Positions 56,493 through 64,000 of a stretch of 64,000 bases of DNA are shown piece by piece; position 1 is the stretch's first letter; every line of letters begins with the position of its first letter. The stretch is from Petunia secreta (Eukaryota > Streptophyta > Magnoliopsida > Solanales > Solanaceae). A program made the translations under genes and the position numbers. The stretch spans positions 24,778,501-24,842,500 of the forward strand of contig JARKIP010000065.1 in the NCBI GenBank assembly GCA_029990175.1, read 5' to 3'. A model generated the notes under the pieces. The model was not told where the DNA came from and did no database searches. It worked only from the letters and a program-made list of their open reading frames with translations.

Positions 56493-59400
56493 ATGGCAAA
56501 CGATGGAGATGATCCTATGAAGAACTTTATGGCCACTATTATGGCTAAATTGGAGGATATCTCATTGAGACTTGAAACCGTCGAGAGGAATCAAGTTGAG
56601 TCCGGTGAGAGGAGGACCCCGAGTGTCCAAATTGAATCCGGAGAGGGCACGAGTCATAGCACTCCTATGACTCCCGGACACTTTGTTGAGCTAAACAAGA
56701 GGTATGAACAAAGCAAAGTTGAAGCTCTACGAGAGCGTGGGTTGGGCAATCCCCAACAAGAGAGCAATCCTCTCAACTTGGGCAATCCCCAAGGAAACGC
56801 TCCACTTCGAAGACCCGTTAGGTTTGTCCCACCTCTTGAGCAAGTTGTTGAGGCTCAAGAAGAGGAGGAAGCCGAGTATGGTGATGAGGCCTATGGGTAT
56901 GATGCTCATTATCAACCTAGGAGGCAAATGAATTGGGGTCGAAATGTGGATCGGGGTAGAGGCCGAGGTCGAGGGCCACCCATGAGATTTGATGGAAGGA
57001 ATGCTAGGAGAGAATATGTTGCTCATGATGACCACTATGGAGGCCCACCGGAGCCTAACTATGGGGTGCGTGACAACAACAACAATCTCAATAGTGTGAA
57101 GCTTAATCTTCCATCCTTTAAGGGAGCTTGTGATCCGGAGGCATATATGGAATGGGTTCTACTTATAGAGAGAGTGTTTGACACAAATGAGATGACCGAT
57201 GAGAAGAAAGGTACTTATGCTATTTCATCCTTTGAGTCTTATGCTTCTACTTGGTGGGAATCCATAAAGAGGACGAGAAGAAGAGCGGGTGTGCATGTGA
57301 ATGTGACATGGAATGAATTGAAGGCCCTCATGAATACCAAGTATGTGACTCCTAGGTATCGACAAGAGCAACTCAAGAAGCTCTATGATCTAAAGCAAGG
57401 TGTCAAGACGGTTCATGAGTACTATGATGAGTTTGAGAAGACCCGATTGGCCTTAGATATGGAGACCGAGGATGAAGAGCAAGCCATGATTCGTTTCAAA
57501 AATGGTTTGAGCTATGGTATAGCTTCTCAATTGAGGTTGCATTCTTATCCTTCACTTCAAGATCTATTGGAAGCCGCTATTGAAGCCGAGCAATGGCTTA
57601 AGGGAGAAAAGTCCACCCGGTACAAGAGTAGCACTCCTACTCCCGTGAACCAACCAAAAGAGTGGAAGACTCCAAATGCAAGCTTTCCAAGTGCCAATGC
57701 TAGCAAAGAAGTGAAGAAGCCATATGAGAAGACTACTCCACCTTTGGAAGGTACTTCTAAAACTCGCTTGAGTAATCCTATTTCTACTTCTACTCAATGT
57801 TATAAGTGCAAGGGCTATGGGCATATTGCTAAAGAATGCTCCACAAAACGAAACATGGTTGTGGTTGGCAATTTAGTGTATGAACAAGAAAGTGAGTCCG
57901 AAAATGGAGAAGTAGAGGGGGATGAGGAAGTTGATTGTGAGGAGGCCGTAGAAGAGGATGATGGCCCTCAAATGTTCTTGGTGGTTAGGAGAAGCTTGAG
58001 TACCATTGTTATGGAAGAGGAGGTGGAAAATGATCAAAGGGAAAACCTCTTTCATGCTAGGTGCCGAGTGATGGGCCAAGTATGTTCAATGGTTGTTGAT
58101 TCGGGGAGTTGTACCAACATAGTGAGCCAAACCTTGATTTCCCAATTGAAGTTACCCACTCTAAAGCATCCAAAACCATATCGTTTACAATGGCTTAGCG
58201 AGTGTGGTGAACTAAAGGTGGTGAAACAAGCGTTGATTGAGTTTAGCATTGGGAGCTATAAGGATAAGATCATGTTTGACGTGGTCCCGATGCAAGCATG
58301 CCATTTATTGTTTGGGAGACCATGGCAACATGATAGGTGTGTAGTGCATGATGGCCGGACCAACTCCTATACGGTCAAGCAAGATGGGAGAAAGTATGTG
58401 CTTAGACCTTTGACTCCAAGGCAAATAAGGGAAGACTATAGACGCATGAAGGAGTTGAGGGAAGCGGCTAAAGCAAAGTCACCCATTCTACTTGAGCCCG
58501 AGGCAAACAATCTTATTGTTTTGCCAATGCATGATGAAAATGAGAGTCACTCCACTTCAAATGAGAGAGAAAAGATTGAGAGAAGTGAGGGAGTGACCGG
58601 TGACAATCCAAGAGAGGAAAAAGGAGAGGCTTTGAGGAGTGTTGTGAGGGGATTGTCACCACAAACTACACTTGACCATGAGGTAAAATTGAGAGAGATG
58701 AGAGGTGAGGAAGGAAAAATTGAGAGTGAGAGCACCCATTGTTCTAACCCTTCTTTATCTTCTATCTCTTCTTGTGAAAGCTCTTGTGTAGGTACATTTG
58801 AAGACAAGTCATTGGAGCCTCAATGTGAGCTTCATGAAGGAGAAGTTGCATATGACACTTCAAACCTTGTGAGTGATCAAGGGAGTACTACAAATGTAAG
58901 TGTTGCTTCACCTTTTCATGAACCTACTAGCTACTTGTCTTGTAATGACTCAACACTAGTTGGTGTTTTTGATGCATCTAGTAAATATGCCACTAGTGTA
59001 GAGTCTAGTTGTCAACTTGTATGTGCTTGTAAAACACTAGTTGGAAGGGAAGCTATGCCACATCATGATGTGAGCTCATTGTTCATTGAACCCTTCCCTA
59101 GTGTAGATTTGATAGTTGACCATGATTGTGACCTTTGCTATGACACACCGCCAACCTTTGACATAGGGAAAGATGAGGTAGTTGACCATTCCCTAATTGA
59201 TATGCTTATATTTGGTGGACCAATGTGTTGTGGTGAGGATGGTCTTGTCCTTGAGGAGTCCAAATTGCATGAATTGGACAAGGTTGTCTATGATGACTCC
59301 TCAAGTGAACCTAGTCTCGATAATTTGTCTATGCTTAATCATGATATTGAGATGCATGCTTTTATATTTCCATTGTGTGACGATAATCTCATTTGTGGTA

Positions 59401-59981
59401 GCGACTTGTATCGGGCTAGGGTGGGTGGTCAAATGGAACCCCCATGGTGTGAAGGGTTTGATTCCTTAGGCAACCACTTGTTTGAAAATTTGAGTGAGGT
59501 AGATGGTTCTTTGAGTGACCCCACTATTGCTTGTGTGGGTTATGATGAAGAAGAGGCCATTATCAATGCCTTTCTTGATAGTTTGTCTTTTGAGGAGGGT
59601 TGCTTAAGTGATGAAATGGAAGGAGAAAAGGAATCCCTTGGTGTGAGTAAGTTTGCTATAAAGAAGGGGAGTGGAGTACTTGATGTTACTTGCATGTTGG
59701 GTTATTTGACTCACTCCACTCCACATGTTGATCACACCTCGAGGATAGATTGGTGTGTTGATCTTGAGCTTAAGGTTCAAGGGAATTTTGGTAGCTTGAT
59801 CTTGCATTTTCCATCTTCCCATGACCTATTTGCTCATTATCTTGTTGAGTGCATGTTGATTTTTAACCAAGTATTTATAATTCTCTTTGGAGACTTGATA
59901 TTTGTGCTAATAATTGATGCTTGGTTATATCACAAGAGTGTGTTTTTCCACACTTCTTGCACTAACCTACTTTCAAAGTAG
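56493..59981 (+). CDS. element H polyprotein: gag, CCHC knuckle, protease, region X
   Basis: About 1,162 residues from ATG 56493, chosen because MANDGDDPMKNF is shared with D, E and A. The open frame extends upstream only into leader with no ATG. Residues ~1-120: helix, RTPSVQIESGEGTS and LGNPQ repeats. ~150-190: Arg/Gly-rich. ~200-370: core gag. CCHC CYKCKGYGHIAKEC at ~436-449. Protease VVDSGS with Asp at ~536 and LLFGRPW near 603. ~660-1,160: region X (HHDVSSLF, CDLCYDTPP, EPPWCEGFDSLGN, IKKGSGVLDVTCM, IDAWLYHKSVF). A one-base gain near 59945 shifts the last part; the remaining tail (KLHVKAREILEETYVKV) lies in another frame. The protease motif is intact, so it could process its own gag. RT and integrase would have to be supplied in trans. 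Confidence 0.88.
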   Translation: MANDGDDPMKNFMATIMAKLEDISLRLETVERNQVESGERRTPSVQIESGEGTSHSTPMTPGHFVELNKRYEQSKVEALRERGLGNPQQESNPLNLGNPQGNAPLRRPVRFVPPLEQVVEAQEEEEAEYGDEAYGYDAHYQPRRQMNWGRNVDRGRGRGRGPPMRFDGRNARREYVAHDDHYGGPPEPNYGVRDNNNNLNSVKLNLPSFKGACDPEAYMEWVLLIERVFDTNEMTDEKKGTYAISSFESYASTWWESIKRTRRRAGVHVNVTWNELKALMNTKYVTPRYRQEQLKKLYDLKQGVKTVHEYYDEFEKTRLALDMETEDEEQAMIRFKNGLSYGIASQLRLHSYPSLQDLLEAAIEAEQWLKGEKSTRYKSSTPTPVNQPKEWKTPNASFPSANASKEVKKPYEKTTPPLEGTSKTRLSNPISTSTQCYKCKGYGHIAKECSTKRNMVVVGNLVYEQESESENGEVEGDEEVDCEEAVEEDDGPQMFLVVRRSLSTIVMEEEVENDQRENLFHARCRVMGQVCSMVVDSGSCTNIVSQTLISQLKLPTLKHPKPYRLQWLSECGELKVVKQALIEFSIGSYKDKIMFDVVPMQACHLLFGRPWQHDRCVVHDGRTNSYTVKQDGRKYVLRPLTPRQIREDYRRMKELREAAKAKSPILLEPEANNLIVLPMHDENESHSTSNEREKIERSEGVTGDNPREEKGEALRSVVRGLSPQTTLDHEVKLREMRGEEGKIESESTHCSNPSLSSISSCESSCVGTFEDKSLEPQCELHEGEVAYDTSNLVSDQGSTTNVSVASPFHEPTSYLSCNDSTLVGVFDASSKYATSVESSCQLVCACKTLVGREAMPHHDVSSLFIEPFPSVDLIVDHDCDLCYDTPPTFDIGKDEVVDHSLIDMLIFGGPMCCGEDGLVLEESKLHELDKVVYDDSSSEPSLDNLSMLNHDIEMHAFIFPLCDDNLICGSDLYRARVGGQMEPPWCEGFDSLGNHLFENLSEVDGSLSDPTIACVGYDEEEAIINAFLDSLSFEEGCLSDEMEGEKESLGVSKFAIKKGSGVLDVTCMLGYLTHSTPHVDHTSRIDWCVDLELKVQGNFGSLILHFPSSHDLFAHYLVECMLIFNQVFIILFGDLIFVLIIDAWLYHKSVFFHTSCTNLLSK

Positions 59982-60131
59982 GAATTCTTGTGTTTTGCTT
60001 GTCGTTGCTTGTAGGTTCTAAGCTCCATGTTAAGGCAAGGGAGATCTTGGAAGAGACCTATGTCAAGGTGACGATCAAGAGTTACAAGGGAGGAGAGCAA
60101 TTGGGCATGATGCCAAGGACGTGAACGCATT

Positions 60132-60167
60132 GATTTCGAGGACGAAATCTTCTCAAGAAGGGGAGGA
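60132..60167 (+). promoter_or_regulatory. hairpin and polypurine tract of element H
   Basis: GATTTCGAGGACGAAATC (60132-60149) then AAGAAGGGGAGGA (60155-60167) abutting the 3' LTR. Confidence 0.82.
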
Positions 60168-60975
60168 TGATGAGACCCAAATCGCGCCAAGACACTTTCT
60201 AACACTTTCCGACATGTGCCAAGCTTGGAAGATACAATGGACTTGAAGTCAAGGGCTTTGGAAGTGCTCCGGATGGTTTCATCATTAGGCTCCACGCCTA
60301 AGGAGAAGGAAGGAGGCCCAGCATAGCTAGGCGCCCCGCCTAGGAAGCTCACTGCCTAAGAATGGAAGGCACCCAGGCGCCCCACCTAGCCAGGCGCCCC
60401 GCCTAGCTGAAGGCCAAGCCAGGCGCCCCGCCTAGCCAGGCGCCCAGCCTAGCTGAAGGCCAAGCCAGGCGCCCAGCCTAGCCAGGCGCCCAGCCTAGCT
60501 GAAGGCCAAGCCAGGCGCCCCTCCTACAGTCCAGGCGCCCCTCCCAGCTGAAAAGACTATGTTTCTTTTACTGTTTTGCCCTGCGTGGCTTATTTGTTAA
60601 ATCCTATTAGTAAGGGTAATTGAGTCTTTGTGTAAGCTTGGGAAAACACTATAAATATCCAAGCCTAGCTTATTTTACACTTAGTTTATGTTGAATGATG
60701 AATTGAATATTGAAAAGAGTGGATTCTCTTTGGGTTTATGAAAACCAACCTTAGTTCGGACTTGTTACTTCTAGTGGATTCTAGTTGCCTAACAACCCCG
60801 CTCCGATCATTCTACTTGCGGGTCCTAGTTGGCTCGAGGGTAGTTGCATAGCGTAGGTGTTCTTGTCCTTCTCCCGGGGTGTAGCGGAACCAGTTCTCCG
60901 TTGCTACTTGGGATTAGAGATCGAGTTACGTCTCGTTCTTTATCCTTTTTACTTTCCGCGTTTTGAGTCTCATCA
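60168..60975 (+). repeat. 3' LTR of element H
   Basis: 808 bp, near-identical to the 5' LTR except for loss of one 18-bp unit (CCCAGGCGCCCCGCCTAG). Array at 60325-60550. Confidence 0.94.
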
Positions 60976-60980
60976 CTACT

Positions 60981-61654
60981 CGAACTCCCTACGAAGTAAC
61001 TATGGAGAACTCGTTCCATAATACCCTCGTATCGGCGTCAAGGAGGACCTACACTATGCAACTACCCTCGAGCCACACTCGGGACTCGCAAATAGAATGA
61101 TCGGGGGTGGTTTGGGGTTCAACTAGAATCCACTAGTAAACTCAAACCGTCTCAAAGGGTTTTCATTCAAGGAGAATCCACTCTTGAACATTGTCATTGA
61201 CAATCAATCATTCATCATAATAGCTAAACTTTTTAAAAATGCTAAGCTATGGAGTATTTATAGGCCTCATTCAAGACATAAGGAAAGGCCTAAAGTACCC
61301 TTAAGTAAGTTCTAAAGTCATAAGCCACGTAGGGGCATAATAGAAATTACATAGGATAAAAACTAGAAAATCCTGCATGCTATTCAGCACTAGGCGCCCC
61401 GCCTGTTTATACTAGGCGCCCCGCCTAGTCTTCAGTAGGTGGTCCGCCTCTGCAGTAGGTGGCCAGGAATCCAGAGAGTGATCATGAAGTGGGCGGTCCG
61501 CCCCTTTGACTAGGCGGTCCGCCCCTCCTTGGGCCGCCTTGAAACGCTCCGAAATTGGTCCCGAATGCTCCTCGTTCCATGGCGTTCCAATGCATAAGCT
61601 CTTCCTTGGCCTTGGATGGTGTTTTTGGATGGTTGCTCGATTTGGGTCTTATCA
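60981..61654 (-). repeat. element I, 3' LTR, second fragment
   Basis: With 54405-54458 it makes an LTR of about 730 bp ending CTTATCA. Motifs AGGCGCCCCGCCT and AGGTGGTCCGCCT at 61390-61535. Confidence 0.85.
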
Positions 61655-64000
61655 TCCTCCCCTTCTTGAGAAGATTTCGTCCTCGAAATCAAGGCTTGGT
61701 CTCTCATGGCTCTATCAACTCTTCGGGGTGGCCAAGAATCTCCTCCTTTGTCCTTCTTGATCGTCACTTTGGCATAGGCTTCTTCCAAGATCTTCCTCGC
61801 TTTAGCATGGAGCTTAGAACCTACAAGCAACGACAAGCAAAAACACGCAAACGTCCCACTTTGAAAGTAGGTTAGTGCAAGAAGTGTGGAAAACACACTC
61901 TTGTGATATAACCAAGCATCAATAACAATCATGAATATCAAGTCTCCAAAGAGAACAATAAGTACTTGGTTAAAAATCAACATGCACTCAACAAGATAAT
62001 GAGCAAAGAGGTCATGGGAAGATGGAAAAGGCAAGATCAAGCTACCAAAATCCCCTTGAACCTTAAGCTCAAGATCAACACACCAACCTATCCTCGAGGT
62101 GTGATCAACATGTGGAGTGGAGTGAGTCAAATAGCCCACCCTACAAGTAGGATCAAGCACTCCACTCCCCTTCTTTAGAGCATACCTACTCACACCAAGG
62201 GGTTCCTCTTTCCCTTCCATTTCATCAACTAGGCAACCCTCCTCAAAAGTCAAGCTCTCAAGGAAGGTGTTGATGATGGATTCTTCTTCATCACAACCCA
62301 AACTAGCAATAGTAGGGTCACTCAAAGAACCATCTACCTCACCCACATTTTCAAGCAATGGGTTGCCTAAAGGGTCAAACCCTTCACACCATGGGGGTTC
62401 CATTTGACCACCCACCCTAGTCCGATACAAATCGCTACCACAAATGAGATTATCTTCACACAATGGAAATGTAAAAGCATGCACCTCAAATTCATGGTCA
62501 AATACAAGCATGGTATCAAGACTAGGTTCTTCACCCACACTCAAGGAGTCTTCGAAAATAAATCGATCCATCTCACACTCTAGAGACTCCTCAAGGTAAC
62601 AATCATCCTTGCTACAACACATTGGCCCTCCAAATAGAAGCATATCAATTAGGGAATGGTCAACTACCTCATCTTTCCCTATGTCAAATGTTGGCGGTGT
62701 GTCATAGCAAAGGTCACCATCATGGTCAACTATCAAATCTACACTAGGGAGGGGTTCAATGAACAATGAACTCACATCATGATGTGGCATAGTGCTCCTC
62801 CCAACTAGTGTTTCACATGCAAACTCAAGTTGACAACTAGACTCTTCACTAGTGGTATACTCACTAGATGCATCAAAAACTCCAACTAGTGTTGAGTCAT
62901 TACAAGACAAGTAGCTAGTAGGCTCATGAAAAGGTGAAGCAACACTTACATTTGTAGTACTTTCTTGATCACTCACAAGATTTGAAGTGTCATATGCAAC
63001 TCCTCCTTCATGAAGCTCACATTGAGGCTCCAATGACTTGTCTTCAAATGTACCTACACAAGAACTTTCACAAGAAGAGATAGAAGATAAAGAAGGGTTA
63101 GAACAATGGGTGCTCTCACTCTCAATTTTTCCTTCCTCACCCCTCATCTCTCTCAATTTTACCTCATGGTCAAGTGTAGTTTGTGGTGACAATCCACTCA
63201 CATCACTCCTCAAATCCTCTCCTTTTTCCTCTCTTGGATTGTCACCGGTCACTCCCTCACTTCTCTCTATCTTTTCTCTCTCATTTGTAGTGGAGTGACT
63301 CTCACTTTCATCATGCTTTGGCAAGACAACAAGATCGTTTGCCTCGGGTTCAAGTACAATGGGTGACTTGGCTTTAGCCGCTTCCCTCAACTCCCTCATC
63401 CGCTTGTAGTCTTCCCTTACTTGCCTTGGAGTCAAAGGTCTGAGCACATATTTCCTCCCATCATTCTTGACCGTATATGAATTGGTCCGGCCATCGTGCA
63501 CCACACATCTATCATATTGCCATGGTCTCCCAAATAAGAGATGGCATGCTTGCATCGGGACAACATCAAAACAAGATTTTGTCTTTATAGCTTCCCATGC
63601 CAAACTCAATCAATGCTTGCTCCTCCACCTTCAACTCCCCACACTCACTTAGCCCTTGTAATCGATACGGGTTGGGATGTTTCAAGGTGGGTAACTTCAA
63701 TTGGGAAATCAATGTTTGGCCCACTATGTTGGCACAACTTCCCGAGTCAATAATCATGGAGCAAACTGCACCCATGACTCGGCATCTAGCGTGAAAGAGG
63801 TTCTCTCTTTGATCATTCTCACTATCCTCCACAAATACGGCACCTAAGCTCCTCCTCACAACTAGGGAAACATGAGGATTATCCTCTTCAACCATATCCT
63901 CCGCCACATCTTCCATGGGTGGAACATTTCGGATGGGTTTTGGAAGTGGAGTATTTCTTTGGGGATTGCCCAAAGAGTGGGGATTGCCCAAGTTGAGGGG
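61510..64000 (-). pseudogene. element I polyprotein: short gag remnant, protease, region X
   Basis: Enters from the right edge with LGNPHSLGNPQRN, then jumps by in-frame deletion from the gag N-terminal linker (IRNVPPMED) to the acidic stretch before the protease, so the core gag and CCHC knuckle are absent. Protease: MIIDSGSCAN, GLSECGELKV, then a one-base gain near 63590 (GSYKDKILF | DVVPMQACHLLFGRPW). From 63580 the frame is open for nearly 700 residues through the whole of region X (CYDTPPTFD, ECEMDRFIFEDS, EPPWCEGFDPLGNPL, LKKGSGVLDPTCR, IDAWLYHKSVFSTLL) to ALISRTKSSQEGEDD, and on into the LTR. This copy shows Arg at the codon that is TGA in element C. Confidence 0.85.
61655..61690 (-). 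promoter_or_regulatory. polypurine tract and hairpin of element I
   Basis: Minus strand GATTTCGAGGACGAAATC (61673-61690) and a purine tract abutting the LTR. Confidence 0.8.

Larger units (their letters stand above)
54459..60975 (+). mobile_element. LTR retrotransposon H, non-autonomous (gag-protease-region X)
   Basis: Complete 6.5-kb element, the innermost and latest insertion of the nest. LTRs 54459-55284 and 60168-60975 (TGATGAGACCC...CTCATCA). TSD CTACT at 54454-54458 and 60976-60980. The long frame is nearly intact. Same subfamily as D. No RT, RNase H or integrase core. Confidence 0.95.
60976..64000 (-). mobile_element. LTR retrotransposon I, non-autonomous, right part
   Basis: Continuation of I after the H insertion: rest of the 3' LTR to 61654, polypurine tract, region X, protease and a shortened gag running off the right edge. 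Its 3' LTR begins at 54405, adjacent to G pol (left flank TAACC). Confidence 0.87.

Overview
This window is repeat-dense DNA from a flowering plant, most likely a eudicot. The evidence is initiator-tRNA-Met primed Ty3/Gypsy LTR retrotransposons, a plant MULE (Mutator-like) transposase with introns, plant-type Ulp1/DUF1985 transposon genes and a TRIM. I see no ordinary host gene. Everything below is read from sequence alone; family names come from recognised motifs, not database searches.

Layout. 1-923: the 5' end of LTR element B (minus; its body lies left of the window). 924-3609: N-terminal half of a DUF1985/Ulp1-type gene (ULP-1, minus). 5172-12979: a decayed MULE transposase (plus) with GTATAC repeats in its first intron, split by LTR element A (7437-12329, minus, TSD CTCTA). 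13962-15161: two small divergent ORFs. 15390-16310: a second GTATAC array. 16476-17152: a TRIM made of three LTRs, one inverted (TSD ATACT). 17280-22060: ULP-2 (minus), DUF1985 plus Ulp1 protease. 22455-29115: a GTATAC array split by LTR element C (22927-28803, plus, TSD TATAC). 29622-32415: ULP-3 (minus), an Ulp1 domain with two active-site residues replaced. 32416-64000: one nest of LTR elements. E (plus) was hit by F (plus, 36528-50516, TSD AAGCC) and by G (minus, from 51300). F contains D (minus, 40049-46526, TSD TGAAG). G contains I (minus, from 54405). The LTR of I contains H (plus, 54459-60975, TSD CTACT).

Two systems stand out. (1) MULE transposase, DUF1985/Ulp1 genes and dense clusters of the palindrome GTATAC occur together. 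This resembles VANDAL-type MULEs, whose VANC proteins (which can carry DUF1985 and Ulp1 domains) counteract silencing through short clustered motifs. The GTATAC clusters are a candidate for such a target. (2) Elements A, C, D, E, H and I are non-autonomous LTR elements in which reverse transcriptase, RNase H and most of integrase are replaced by one conserved acidic reading frame ('region X', about 400-500 residues). Autonomous relatives F and G keep normal pol. Each element also carries an array of CpG-rich dyad motifs upstream of its LTR TATA box and a second array of the same type in its leader. The motif is AGGCG-NNN-CGCCT in one group and CGCGATCGCG in the other.

LTR termini (TGATG/TGATA...CATCA/TATCA), the Met-tRNA primer site and the integrase C-terminus running almost to the polypurine tract suggest a CRM-like chromovirus lineage, which is often centromeric. 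That placement is inference.
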